From Hyaloraphidium curvatum (lineage: Eukaryota > Monoblepharomycota > Hyaloraphidiomycetes > Hyaloraphidiales > Hyaloraphidiaceae): 64,000 nt of DNA. This document shows, in pieces, positions 10,176-20,680 of the stretch; position 1 is the first letter of the stretch; every line of letters begins with the position of its first letter. The notes under the pieces were generated by a model, which had not been told where the DNA came from, did not search any database, and saw only the letters and a list, made by a program, of their open reading frames with translations. The stretch is from NCBI GenBank assembly GCA_025558095.1, contig JAIVFI010000041.1, positions 310,001-374,000 on the forward strand, written 5' to 3'. Both the position numbers and the translations under genes were made by a program.

Positions 10176-13100
10176 ATGCGTTCGATACCCTCCGCCGCCG
10201 CCGCGCTCGCGGCGCTGCTGCCGCTCCTCGCGGGCGCCGTCCACGCGGCGCCGCTCTCTGCCCGCCAGGCGGGCGCGCCGCCGCCGCTCGTGCCGCTCGC
10301 CACTTCGGGCTTCACGGCCGCGTACTGCGCCGGCGGGGCCGCGCCGGCCATTTCCTGCCCCGCCGGCCGTGCTGTGCAGGTCACCCGCGCCGCGTTCGGC
10401 TACGACGCCGCGTGCCCCTCCTCGGCGTCCGCGCCGGTCGCCTGCTCGCTGACCGCGCAGTCCGCTGCCGCCCTGGCCGCGTGGGCCGCCGCGCTCTGCG
10501 ACGGGCAGTTGCAGTGCGCGCCGCCCGCCCCCGCGGACGTCGCCGCCGCGTTCGGCTCGCCGTGCGCGGGCGCCGCCGTGCGCGTGGACTGGGCGTGCCG
10601 CGACTCGGCAGTCGACCCGCCGACGCCCGCCGCCCCGCTATCCAGCGACCCGCTGAGGCGCGCCTTCCCCGCGACCACCGTCGGTCAGAAGTGCCCCAAG
10701 TACGCAGCGGGAGTCGCCTCGGCGGTCAACGGCGCCTACGCCCTCTCGCAGAAGTTCGCCGCCGGCGGCCCTGCGCCCACGGGCATCTCCATCTTTGCCG
10801 CGGACCTCGCCGCCACCAACCTCGACGCCGCCGTGCGCGCGGCCTCGGGCGGCGCCCTCAACCTCGACACCGTGACCGAGCTCAACATCACCGCCTTCAA
10901 CTTCGACCTCGGCAACGGCACCGTCGTCGTGGCCCGCAACAACTCGGGCTTCACCAAGGTGCGCGTCGAGGCTTTCAACTTGATCTCCAACGGCGGCAGC
11001 CTCGACGTGCGCTCGCACGGGCCGGACGCCTCGGGCCGCTTCGGACCCGACGTGACCGTCAGGGCCGCACGGGTCTTTGGTCCGGCCTACTTTGTCCAGA
11101 ACGGCGTGCCGGCCGGCACGGCCCAGCAGGTGCAGGACATGACGTGGAACAGTGGGTTTGCACCACGCAAGTGCGCAGGACCTGCGGAGCTGATCCTTCG
11201 ATCCCGCAGTACAAACCAACTACCTGGACGGGTCCGGGGGCTTCGACTACACCAAGGGCGGATGCTCCCTCACATCGGGCGAGGGAGGATCCCCCGGACG
11301 GGGCTGGGACATCATGTTCCAGAGTTATGCATGGGCATGCAACGACACGGCAGGCTCGCTGCAGCCCCTGTGCTACACAGACCTGACGTGCAACGAGACC
11401 CCCTGCACGACGGCCCAGATCTCCTGGGCCACGACGGACTACATCGGCCCCAACGCCGCCCCGCCGCAGGCCGACGGCCTGCCCTACCAGGTCAACCTGG
11501 ACCGCTTTGTCTTCCCGGCATTCGTCGACAACTTTGGTGGCACGGGCGCCAAGGCCCCCGGCAAGACGGTGGCGTACGGCTCGGCGACCTCGCAGGCCGG
11601 CGCGTTCTACACCCGCGACGGGCTCACCACCGCCTCGGCCGCCAACCCGACCTCGGGAGGCACCTGGGGCTTCGGGCCCGCCATAGGCATCATCTCCACA
11701 GCCGACTTTACCTACGACCTCGGCGCCCTACCGAGCTCCAACCACCCCTCGGAGGCCTTTTCCATGACCTACCCCTCGCAGCCCCCCACGGCCGGCCTCC
11801 TCGGCCTCGTCGGCGGTCCCAACACGCCCGCGGGCGCCGCCGCGCCCTTCCCTGGCGCAACCTACTACCAGAAGCTCGTCACGGCCATGTGCGGCTCGCT
11901 GGACGACTTTCCTCCCTTCGCCGTGACCGGCGTGATCGACTACAACACCGCCATGGCTGACCCCGTCGCCTACGGCGGGCCTTCGACCGTGCTCTCGCGG
12001 TTCGCCGCCGGATGCGCGGACGAGATGGTCTCGGCCGGCCGCTACGCAGACGCCCAGGCCTTCCTCTCCGACGCCCTCCCCTCCCTCCCCGCCGCGGACC
12101 CCGCCACCGCGCGCGGCTTCGCGACCCTGGGCTCGCTCCGCACCGCGCGGCGCGAGGTCCCCTCCCATGCGGTCCCGCTGCTCTCCGCCGCCACCCTCGA
12201 GCAGGCCGTCGGGACCGAGCTCGCGGCGATGCAGTACCTCGAGGCCAACCTGACGTCGCTGCAGGCGCAGGGCACGACGGCCGCCGGGGCGCTGTCGGCG
12301 TTGGTGGCCGCCAACGCGACGATCGGGGCGGCGGTCGGGGCGGCGCAGGTGCAGGTGCAGGGGGACCTCAAGAGCGTGCAGCTCTACAGCAACGCGTTCC
12401 AGGCGCTGAACCAGACGTACCAGGACCGCTACACGGACGTGCAGACCAAGCAGGCGGCGTTCCAGGACGGGGTCAAGAAGGCCGAGAGCGCCGCGATCGC
12501 CGAGATCGTCGTCGAGTTCATCCTCGACATCGCGGTGCTGCTCGCGACCGAGGGCGCCGCGGGCTCGTCGATCGCCAACACGGCCAAGGAGGCCGGCAGC
12601 CTCGCCAAGGCATTCGCCAACCTGGAGAAGTTCGCCTCCATCCTGTCGCAGATCGGCACCATGCTCTACAACGTGCAGCAGCTCGTCGCGGAGCTCATCC
12701 CCCTCGTGAACCAGATCCAGTCGCTGCCCTCGGACCCCGGGGTCCAGATTCCCCCGGACGCTGTGGCCGCCGCCTCGGGAAGCAACGACACCATCGCCTC
12801 GCTCAGCTCCGCCCTGCTCAGCTACCAGGACCTCCGCGACCAGGCCACGGTCTACCTGGGCCCGGCGATCCAGCAGGGCATCGACGGCGCCTCTGACTAC
12901 GCGCTCTCGCTCTCCGCCCTGGCCAACGCGGGCATCGACATGGTCGGCCTGGAGACGCAGCTCGTCACGGCGCAGCTCAAGCTGGTGCAGTCCGCGGCGA
13001 AGCTGCAGGCCGCGCTGGCCGCGCAGACCGAGATCGCGGGGCTGCTCGCGGCCGCCCAGGGCTCCGCGGGCGGGATCGCAGCCGCCGCGACGGCGGTGCA

Positions 13101-14031
13101 GCTGGACCTGCTGGACCGCAAGGCGCGCGCGCTGGACCTGGTCTACCAGATCGGCGAGGCCTACGGGTTCGCGCGCACGGCGACGTACCAGCTCCCGCAG
13201 GGGCTGCCGGACCCGTCGTCGCCCGCGGCGCAGTTCGTGGCGGCCGTGGACACGGCGATCCAGGCGCTGGACAACCAGGTGTCGCTGTCGCAGCCCGTGT
13301 GCAACAGCAGCTGGATCGTGCAGGACCCGGCGTTCATCGGGAACCTCTCCAAGACGGGGATTGCGTTCCTGGACTTTACGGACCCGACCCAGCTGAACCT
13401 GGCCAACTTCTTCTCCGGGCTCGACGATGTTCACATGCTGCAGATCAATTTGAAGCCCTACGGGATCCGGTACAACGGCACCGGCATCTCCAACCCCGTC
13501 CTGGAGCTCGACATCGACCCCACCGGCGCGTACCGGAACACCTTCACCGCGGCCTCGGGCACGCGCTACGTCGAGGACTTCCTCGCCGTGCCGTGGTCCT
13601 TTGCCATGCAGGTCGAGCCCAACAACAACTGGCAGGTCACCGTGCCCGGGTCCCTCACGGGCGACCCGGCGCAGCGCTTCTACGTGCCAAGCATCTACGG
13701 CCGCTTCCGCGTCTCGGGCAACCCGGACATGGTCGCCTCGTGGGACTGGTCCGCCGTGTGGGGCGTGCAGGTGGAGCTTTGGGGCTTCGCGACAAAGGCC
13801 GGCGCGCCGCAGACCGGGGCCTCCGGGATCGAGGCGCTCAGGGGGTGCCAGTCGCTGTCGCCGGCGGCGATCGAGGCCGTCACGCCCAAGGGGCTCTCGC
13901 TGGGGGTCTCGAGGCCCGCGGTGCCGGTGACGACGACGACGAGGCCCTCGGGAGGGAGGGGCGCGGGGGCGGGGGCGGCGCAGCTGGCGGTTGCGGCCGT
14001 TGCGGCCGTTGCGGCGCTGTTTGCGATCTGA
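10176..14031 (+). CDS. large GPI-anchored-type protein with SUEL-like lectin domain (copy 2)
   Basis: Exons 10176-11151 and 11210-14031 (58-nt intron with a GTGGGT donor and CTGAT-like branch) give about 1265 residues. A signal peptide (~1-22) is followed by a Cys-patterned SUEL-like lectin domain (~45-145; I-S-C-P-A-G-R, A-F-G-Y, S-P-C, W-A-C). Next come a beta-rich segment with several N-x-T/S sites, a long helical mid region with Ala/Gln/Leu repeats, and a C-terminal domain shared with copy 1 (motifs DDVH, N-P-V-L-E-L-D, W-D-W-S). The end is typical of a GPI signal: a Thr-rich stretch, a small-residue site, then a hydrophobic Ala/Val run to the stop. I infer display on the plasma membrane or wall. 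Carbohydrate binding is likely from the fold type but the ligand is unknown. Confidence 0.75.
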
Positions 14032-14139
14032 TGTCTCCTACTTCGATATCCTACTTCGAAAATTACTACCGAAAGGTCGTTCTTGATCTATAGCTACGTG
14101 TCCCCTCATCTCCGTCTCTAAATTGTGATGGTGTCCCAG

Positions 14140-15348
14140 CTAGAGCTTGGTTGTGCCGTCCACGACGACGACCAAAGGCTTCGCCGGGTCGTCCAATACC
14201 ACCAGGGGTGCGATCGTGGCGAAGAAGGCGTCGGGGTCGGCGGCCTGGTCGGGCGGAACGACGCCACGCTTGGTGATCTTGCCCTGGAAGAAGAGGTGCA
14301 CGGCCGCGGCAAGCGGCGAGCCCGTGACGGGCCCCATGCCGCCGGGGATCACGCCGTTGAGCCAGGCCGCCGCGATCTTGCCGTCGTCCGACTCGGCGAA
14401 GGCCATGATGTCGGGCAGCTCGGTGTTGGTGCCGAAGATGGCGTCCTTGCCGACGGCAAGAGCCACGCGCGCGTTCTCCGAGATCGTGAAGCCCTCCTGC
14501 GTGTCGGTGTACTCGATGAGCTGATTGGCCGCCTGCTCCACCGTTGACCCGCCCGAGTCGACGCGCTCCGCAATGATCTTGAGGATCTCGATGAGGGTGA
14601 GCGAGAAGCCCATCGCGTTGACGCTCTCGCGTACACTCGGGTAACTGAGCGGCAGCGTGACCGCCTCGGGGTGGCCGACCGTGTGCAGAGTAACGTCGCC
14701 GACGGTCGGGACGTCGAGCTGGACCGTCTGCAGAGGCTTGACGGGGGTGCGCTTGCCGTCCTGCTGCACCAGCACCGTGCCTGTCAGCTGCTCGACCCAG
14801 TGCACCACCGCGGCGCCGTGCAGCGGCTCCCTCGTTTTCTCCTGTCGGTCGCTGCCCCACGTGGTGATCATGCGCGATGGCTTGCCGCCCACGCGCGCGG
14901 CGGCCAGGGCGGCCAGCATGTTGGAGAGCCCGGGGCTGGCACCGAAGCCGACGACGCAGGTGAGGCCGGCCGCGGCTGCCCGGTCCGAGAGCGCGAGCAT
15001 GTCCAGCGTCGGCTCGGGGTCGTCGCAGATGTCGAAGTAGTGGCAGCCCGCGTCTATGGCGGCCGAGAGCACGCGGGCGCCGAACACATAGTAGGGTCCG
15101 ATGGTCGCCGCGACCACCTGGTGCTGGGAAAAAAGCGCACGCAGCGCGGCATCGTCCTTGGCGTCGACCGCGGCGTGCATCACGCGCGGGTTGTTGAGCT
15201 CGGCAGCGAACGCGGCCGCGGCGGCGCCGTCGCGATCCGCGATGGTGAGCTTGTCGAAGCCGCCGCCGAGCTTCAGCAGCGCGCGGATGAAGGAGCGGCC
15301 CATGGCACCGCAGCCGCCAAGGGCGACGATACTGGCAAGGCGGGTCAT
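14140..15348 (-). CDS. saccharopine dehydrogenase-like NAD(P)-binding oxidoreductase
   Basis: A 402-residue, single-exon protein. The N-terminus carries a Rossmann dinucleotide site, ALGGCGAMGRS (~7-17), followed by the pattern of saccharopine dehydrogenase NADP-binding domains: an acidic residue after the second strand (TIADRD), V-V-A-A-T-I-G-P-Y and the G-C-H-Y-F-D-I-C-D motif near residue 105. The second half resembles uncharacterised saccharopine reductase-like proteins of fungi and bacteria rather than true lysine-pathway enzymes, so the substrate is unknown. The ATG at 15348 lies three residues before the first strand. The frame is open further upstream to 15621, but that extension looks non-coding. 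The gene converges on the second lectin-like gene with a 108 bp gap. Confidence 0.8.
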   Translation of the reverse strand: MTRLASIVALGGCGAMGRSFIRALLKLGGGFDKLTIADRDGAAAAAFAAELNNPRVMHAAVDAKDDAALRALFSQHQVVAATIGPYYVFGARVLSAAIDAGCHYFDICDDPEPTLDMLALSDRAAAAGLTCVVGFGASPGLSNMLAALAAARVGGKPSRMITTWGSDRQEKTREPLHGAAVVHWVEQLTGTVLVQQDGKRTPVKPLQTVQLDVPTVGDVTLHTVGHPEAVTLPLSYPSVRESVNAMGFSLTLIEILKIIAERVDSGGSTVEQAANQLIEYTDTQEGFTISENARVALAVGKDAIFGTNTELPDIMAFAESDDGKIAAAWLNGVIPGGMGPVTGSPLAAAVHLFFQGKITKRGVVPPDQAADPDAFFATIAPLVVLDDPAKPLVVVVDGTTKL

Positions 15349-15619
15349 GGTTGCAGTTTGGTCCGATGGTGGGGATGAGCCAAGCACATTTAAAGAGTCC
15401 AGCGGAACGAAAGCGGAGCGGAACGGGTCCCGGATGACATTTTTCGCATGCGCACGCGCGCACCACAGCTGTGTCAGAAAAATCTGAAGACCCAAACAGG
15501 CAACCGGATAAGCGCAATTTGCCAGGAAGCTTTTACCAACGGCTGTCCTCTGCTTCGAGCCCCCCGCTTCCGTCGAGCCCCTTCCCTGCTGCAACAGCCC
15601 TCCGCCCTCCCGCAACAAC

Positions 15620-16080
15620 ATGGCGTCTTCCCGTAACTCCTTCGACGTCGTCCTCTACGCCGGCATAAGCGGCATCTGTGCCGGCTACTACCTTAAGTGT
15701 CACTGCCCGGATCGCACTTTCGCGATTCTGGAAGGCCGTGATAGCATCGGCGGCACGTGGGACCTCCTTCGGTAGGAAGAGCCCGACCGGTCCCCGACCG
15801 TCAGCTTGACCACCCGGCCTTTCCGACGATGTACCCGGGCATACTCTCCGACTCGGAGATGTTCGCCTTTTCGTACTCGTTCAAACACTGGACCGCCAAG
15901 GAGTCCATCGCCAGCGGTGCCCAGATCCTTGCCTACCTCCTCGAGACCGCCGGCGAGTTCAGCATTACGCCGCACATCGGGCCTTCACACAAGGTGTTCA
16001 AGGTGTCTTGATCTTCTTCCAAGGAGCTCTGGACCGTCGACGCCGGCGCCGCGGGCACCTTCAGCACCCGATTCGTGAAC
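15620..16080 (+). pseudogene. FAD-dependent monooxygenase (Baeyer-Villiger/FMO type), 5' fragment
   Basis: Conceptual translation starts at 15620 with NSFDVV and reads the FAD-binding start of a flavin monooxygenase, but the glycine motif is degraded (Y-A-G-I-S-G instead of G-x-G-x-x-G). The frame continues through E-G-R-D-S-I-G-G-T-W-D, the conserved substrate of the family's second motif. A GTAGGA donor at about 15773 then has no AG acceptor where the paralogous sequence resumes (15829, Y-P-G-I), where AG appears to have become AT. Further on, an expected Trp after H-K-V-x-K-V-S is TGA at about 16010. Homology stops at about 16080 where a fragment of another gene begins. Three independent lesions plus truncation make this a clear relic. 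Confidence 0.8.
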
Positions 16081-16243
16081 AGGGACACCACCTCTCGTGC
16101 TCGTTCAGCGCGTCGAAGCTTTCAGAAAGCGAGAGGGGCGCGGTGCGCAGGCAGAAGGTGCAGCGCAGCGTGTGCTTGCCCAGGGCCGAGAGGGACGACC
16201 GGGGGGAAGGGGACCCGCCCGACAGCGCGAGGGTGGCACACAC
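16080..16243 (-). pseudogene. fragment of the NIPA/Rsm1-like gene
   Basis: On the minus strand this segment encodes a near copy of the second zinc-binding region of the intact gene at 19490-20527: S-S-L-S-A-L-G-K-H, then T-F-C-L-R-T-A-P, then F-D-A-L-x-E-H-E-R-W-C-P. About 160 bp match positions around 20150-20310. Differences are few (for example W to S after A-P-L, R to N before EHE). It lacks start, first zinc finger and end, and it directly abuts the broken monooxygenase relic, so it is a duplicated gene piece and not a gene. Confidence 0.8.
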
Positions 16244-16488
16244 TCGGCCCCTGACTACATTTTGAGCATTGTGGCGCCTTTATTCGTCGTCGACCACCAC
16301 AGCTCGCAGTGGTTGCTGCACCAAGGACTGCCAGGTCGCGGACAGGAAGCGGAGGCACGGGGTCAACTGCAAGGTGATCAGAGAGAATCGTGGTTCCCGT
16401 CGAGGCGTCTGGAGCTCGCAAGGCTAGTTATATGTCGAAAGGTTGGCTTACAACACCGAACAAGGTCGAACCAGCACGAGACACTCCG

Positions 16489-17226
16489 TCAGGGGACACG
16501 CGACCATGCCGCCACCATAGTCTCGGCCATCCACTGCTCGCGTGCCGTCTGACGCTCATTCTGGAGCCGCTCGGCGAGCGTGTCGATCCCGATGTCGTCG
16601 GTCGGCACCCCGGCCTCGATCAGCCGCGGTGCTACCATCCTGATCCGGTCCGCGATGGTGTCGGGCTGGCCGGGCGCGGCGACGTCGACCTCGGCCCGGA
16701 CGACGGGCCACGGAAGGCCGGCGTCGGCAAACAAGCTCGGCAGCCGGAGGCCGAAAGTGGAGGAGGCTCCTTCGCGCTCGAGCATGCGGCGGAGCCAGCC
16801 CGCGACCTGGTCGTGGAGTGGCAGGCCGGCGTGCGGCCCGTCCGCCAGCACGAACTCCTGCACGAACACGAGCCCACCGGGGCGCAGCAGCGCCAGCAGC
16901 CGCCGGAGCACGGCCGCCGGGTCGGGGAGATACATCAGGACGCGGCGCGCGACGACGGCGTCGAACGTGCCGAGCTCGGCCGGCAGCGGCTGCAACAGGT
17001 CGGCCGCGACGAACGTTGCGCGGTCGCCGTGCCGGGCGCGGGCGGCGGCCAGGAGTCCGTCGTGGCGGTCGAGTCCGACAACCGCGCCCGCACCGCCGAC
17101 GCGCGCAAGGAGCAGTCCCGTGACGTTCCCCGGGCCGCACCCCACGTCGAGCACCCGGTCGCCGGGCGCGAGCCCTGCCTCTTCGAGCCACCGGGCGGTC
17201 ACGGCTTGCGCTTCCTCGAAGATCAT
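16489..17226 (-). CDS. class I SAM-dependent methyltransferase
   Basis: A 245-residue protein with a complete class I methyltransferase core: motif I VLDVGCGPGN (~25-34), motif II acidic residue in GLDRHD (~52-57), AADLLQPLP (~73-81, motif III), FDAVVARRVLMYLPDP (~88-103, motif IV/V) and LLRPGGLVFVQE (~112-123). The sequence reads like the bacterial small-molecule methyltransferases that follow the UbiE pattern; the methyl acceptor is unknown. The frame is open upstream for about 15 codons (EAQRQA precedes the chosen Met), so the true start may be further 5', perhaps in another exon. No intron is needed inside. Resemblance to bacterial proteins suggests possible transfer, but this needs a phylogeny. 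Confidence 0.8.
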   Translation of the reverse strand: MIFEEAQAVTARWLEEAGLAPGDRVLDVGCGPGNVTGLLLARVGGAGAVVGLDRHDGLLAAARARHGDRATFVAADLLQPLPAELGTFDAVVARRVLMYLPDPAAVLRRLLALLRPGGLVFVQEFVLADGPHAGLPLHDQVAGWLRRMLEREGASSTFGLRLPSLFADAGLPWPVVRAEVDVAAPGQPDTIADRIRMVAPRLIEAGVPTDDIGIDTLAERLQNERQTAREQWMAETMVAAWSRVP

Positions 17227-17538
17227 TGCCTGGCGTTGGGCCTCGACGAGGGCGCGGCGAGGGCTTTTGCTTCAGTGCGGAAGGTCGGCTTCTGGCTTTA
17301 CCTCCTCTCACAAAGATCTCTTCTACTACTCTGCAGGTCCTCGGAGCATCCCAGGCCATCAGCCCGTCCACTTGGCACCGATCCGCCTTCGGTGCGATGG
17401 GGTAAGGCTCCTCGGAAGCCACTTGTTCAACCGTTTGGTCACGGCGGCCCGGAATGAGGCGGCGGACTTCGGGAGGGTACCACACCGCAATGGCAAGCAC
17501 GACGGCCAGCGAGAGCACCAACAATTGTGCCGTGGTGC
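17227..17538. other. intergenic between minus-strand genes
   Basis: A minus-strand reading frame here includes a short hydrophobic run, L-L-V-L-S-L-A-V-V-L-A-I-A-V-W, but no start, splice pattern or homology that I could support. It may hold 5' sequence of the methyltransferase gene. Confidence 0.3.
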
Positions 17539-19028
17539 TCACGTGCACGCGAAATCCATCGTCATCCTGACGCCCAGGCCCCTCAGGATGCTCCAGATGC
17601 CCACGATCAGAGTGATCGTCGTCACCACAACCGTCCGGACCACACCGTAGTCCACCGTCAGCCCCAGGAACTTCCCTCTGATCCCCGGGTCCTCCAGGTA
17701 GCCCGACAGCCGGGCGTCGTGCCGTGCCGCCGCGCGGCGGAGCTCCGCATCGGGCGGGTCCGGAAGCTCCCTGAGTTCCCGCCTCGCGGCGTGGTACAGC
17801 GCGCGCACTGAGTTGACTTGCCCGTTGCTGGCGGCCAGGTTGAGCAGGTCCACCAGGGCCAGTCCAAGCACCAGGTAGGCGAAGAAGATTGGATAGAGGG
17901 CCGGCAGGCATCCGCCCGAAACCATGACGATGCAGCTGCAGACCAGAGCCGTGAGCGCCGAGACCACGAGGGCGCTTGAAAAGTTGGTCTGCGATACGCG
18001 CGAGCGCCACGTTGCGGAGAGGGCGCGGTGCACCTCGACGTAAAGGTCCTCGTCATGCGGATCCCCTGGACCGGGCTTGTCCAGCGGTGCCGGGGGCTCC
18101 CCATGATCCACGGCGGAAAGAACGCGGTGACGCAGGGAGCGCAGCACGTGCGAGAGGGCAAGCCGCATCATTCGGTGCGAGATTCGTTCGGAAAGCTGGA
18201 ACATGGCGATGTTCCCGCTGAAGCGGACGGCGGTGGCAGAAGCTGTACAACACAATGGCGGCGACTGCGAGGGCGGAACGTTAGCACTAGGCAACTGCAA
18301 TGAACGACTGTCTCACGGCTCAAGGCCCCCAGGGTCGCGGACCATGGGGTTCGCCAAAAGTCATATCCTTGCGTGACTATGGGCGTAAAAATCATGATGA
18401 CCATCGCAAAGGTCAGCAGGACGGATTTGAAGGCCAGTTCGAGCCAACGAAGGAGCGCAGCCCGGGCACCGAGCCCTCCTGCGCAACCCGGGAGCGGACA
18501 CGGGCATAGCTCGTCGGCGGAATCGTGGACCAGGATGTGTTGCCCACTCCGCTGTGCCTCAGACCACCTCACTAGGGGGGCGAGGGGGTGCTTGTCGAGG
18601 ATTGCGGAGCCCGAGGTCGGCAGCCTGAGGGACCCGCGGTACGTGGCCATGAGACCCTGCCCCACCGTCCATTGCGTAACGGCCACCAGCAGCAAGGCGA
18701 AGCCAAGCGAGAAGTTGTTCAGGGGGAACTGCGCGTGCGGGAACGCCCACGACGCGCTCAGCACAGCGGCGAAGGCGGCGAACATGAAGGCCGCCCGGAC
18801 GATGCCCGCCGCCGCCAGGGGCGCTAGCACGAGCTGCATGCGCGTCGCGGCGCGCAGGGCTGGCCACGGCGCGAGTCCGTCCACCAACGCCCGTGGAGTG
18901 AGGGGTCGAGCATCCCGCGCCGTCGCCGCGCGGTCGGGAAACGGGGGCGCTCCGGAGAGACTCGGCGGCGCAGAGGGCCACGCGGGAAAAGCGGCCAGCC
19001 AGGTTTCGGCCGTCGGCTCGCCGCTCAT
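17539..19028 (-). CDS. 7TM receptor-like family member B (frame interrupted)
   Basis: Exon 1 runs from the ATG at 19028 to 18317 and exon 2 from 18264 to 17539, with a 52-nt intron that has GTGAGA, a GCTAAC branch site and CGCAG. Exon 1 holds the N-terminal E-T-W motif, helices 1-3 and the loop Cys cluster DELCPCPLPGC. Exon 2 holds loop 4-5, helices 5-6 with SGGCLP, the A-A-S-N-G-Q-V loop and helix 7 ending in a Cys. After splicing, the frame entering exon 2 (L-A-A-I-V-L-Y-S-F) does not match the frame used downstream (A-V-R-F-S-G); a one-base shift is needed around 18235-18250. It is either a sequence error, a more complex splice, or a young pseudogene. The intron position, inside helix 4, is not shared with copy D. 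Confidence 0.7.
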
Positions 19029-19489
19029 GTGGAAAGCGTCAGCTCTTCTGTCTGGGGGACACCGATTCTTCTTTGATTCTCGGGGACACCGCCGCAACCC
19101 TGCCAAGCCATTCCTCGTCTTACACGAACGCTAGCGGCCTGCCTCATTTTCGCGATCGTTCTGATTGGCGAACTTCAAGGAGACGGTTGCGAGGAAGTCT
19201 CCACGTTTCCCTCTCTCACAGCCGCTGCGCGCCCCGCCCGATATATTCGAGTAGGGGGAGACGGCGGGGCTAGGTGTTCACCAAGCTGCGGGTACAGGCC
19301 TCCTTGACCTTGTTCAGAAGCTTAGCAGCCAGCTTTGAACCACAGTTGAGCGACAGCGCGCGCCAGTCGAGGTCCAGGTTCCGGCGAGGAAAGGCGGAAG
19401 ACAGCTGCGGGCGACGCAAGTGAACCGCGTCCAGATAACCGAATCCGCCGCCTATCACGCGGAAGACGCGCCGTCCGCCTTCCTTAGGA
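19029..19489. promoter_or_regulatory. divergent intergenic region
   Basis: This region separates the starts of family member B (minus) and the NIPA-like gene (plus). No definite element was found. A TATA-like string (gatatattcg) occurs near 19240. Promoter function is inferred from position. Confidence 0.35.
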
Positions 19490-20527
19490 ATGGACGACCG
19501 CGTGGCGTCGGCGCTCTCGCGGCTGCGCGCGGCGGCGTCCCCCCGCGCGGCCCCCGCGGCCCCCGTCCCCGCAGACGCGTACCGCCTCCCCCTCGCGGTG
19601 CGCGCGCGGCTGGCCACCTTCTCCCCGCGCACGTGGCACGCCAAGCCGGTCGGGCTGCTGGACGCCGCCACGTGCGCCGCCGCGGGGTGGGAGAACAGCG
19701 GGCCGGACGCGCTCGAGTGCAGGGACTGCGGGCGGCGGCTGCTCGTCAAAGTGCGCGAGGTTTCGCACCCGGCGACCGAGGAAGACAAACGGGAGGCCGA
19801 ACTGCAGATGGCGGTGGCGCGGACGTACCACGCCAAGCTGGCCTCGGCGCACGCGGAGGGGTGCCGGTTTCCGAGGGCGGCGGCGTCGCCGGACGAGATG
19901 GCGTTCCCGAGGGTGCCCGGGGCCGCCGCCGCGGAGCTGCTCGCGGGACGGGCGGCGGAGATCGGGCAAATTCCCGACGGAAAGCTGCCAAAGGAGGTTT
20001 CTTTCGGCGGACGACCCCTCTCCCAGGCCGTGGGTTCCCGCACCCAGCTGCACGGCCGCAAGCTCATCCCTGCTCCCATGCTCCAGATACCCGACGCCCT
20101 CCTCCAATCACTCCTCTCCCTCCTCCCCTCCTCTCCTTCCCCGACCCCCCTGGCCCTCGCCCTGGCAGGCTGGTCCCCCTCCCCCCCCTCCTCCCTCTCG
20201 GCCCTGGGCAAGCACGCGCTGCACTGCACCTTCTGCCTGCGCACCGCGCCCCTGTGGCTTTCCGAACGATTCGACGCGCTGAGGGAGCACGAGAGGTGGT
20301 GTCCCTGGGTCGCGCGCGGGGTCGAGGGGAGGGCGGGGTGGGAGGAGGCGGGGAGGGCGGTTGCGGAGGCAAAGGGGGCCGGCGGGGATGCAGGGGAGGG
20401 GCCTCCGAGGAAGAGGTACAGGGTTTCGGTCGGCGGGGAGGAGGGCGCGGGGGATGCGGGGGAGGGGGAGGAGGTGCTGACGCTGGACGCGGCGACGAAG
20501 CGGATTCGGAGCCTGCTGTATGGATGA
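19490..20527 (+). CDS. C3HC/Rsm1-like zinc finger protein (NIPA/ZC3HC1 family)
   Basis: A 345-residue, single-exon protein. The first zinc-binding region (~40-125) has the family pattern: R-L-A-T-F-S-P-R-T-W, G-L-L-D-A-A-T-C-A-A-A-G-W, then ECRDCG and finally H-A-E-G-C-R-F, giving Cys/His ligands like a BIR-type finger. The second, Rsm1-like region (~235-275) has C-T-F-C and E-H-E-R-W-C-P-W. Known members are nuclear-envelope-associated: NIPA/ZC3HC1 works at the nuclear pore basket in animals, and yeast and fission yeast relatives act in mRNA export and at the nuclear basket. The tail is acidic with a basic RKRYR patch (~305), a plausible nuclear signal. A piece of this gene has been copied to 16080-16243. 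Confidence 0.85.
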   Translation: MDDRVASALSRLRAAASPRAAPAAPVPADAYRLPLAVRARLATFSPRTWHAKPVGLLDAATCAAAGWENSGPDALECRDCGRRLLVKVREVSHPATEEDKREAELQMAVARTYHAKLASAHAEGCRFPRAAASPDEMAFPRVPGAAAAELLAGRAAEIGQIPDGKLPKEVSFGGRPLSQAVGSRTQLHGRKLIPAPMLQIPDALLQSLLSLLPSSPSPTPLALALAGWSPSPPSSLSALGKHALHCTFCLRTAPLWLSERFDALREHERWCPWVARGVEGRAGWEEAGRAVAEAKGAGGDAGEGPPRKRYRVSVGGEEGAGDAGEGEEVLTLDAATKRIRSLLYG

Positions 20528-20680
20528 TCGGCCGCCCCCGGTGCACTCTAGGTCTTCTCGCCCCCTGCTGTTTGCATTGTGTGCTGGAGGGGTTGCAAAG
20601 TGCGGCGAATGCCGAGGGGCCCCGAGCCTCTTTACTTCTTGCCGTCCCGCCTCAACGGACCGTCTCCCACTGTGCCGGGG

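Noticed and set aside
11728-13434. A 568-codon open frame antisense to the second lectin-like gene
   Set aside because: Its composition (Arg, Gly, Val, His) mirrors codon bias of the real gene on the plus strand; no domain is visible.
16556-18010. A 484-codon minus-strand frame spanning the methyltransferase and copy B
   Set aside because: It lies in the wrong frame for both recognised genes; only a short hydrophobic run near 17490 looked unusual and has no support.
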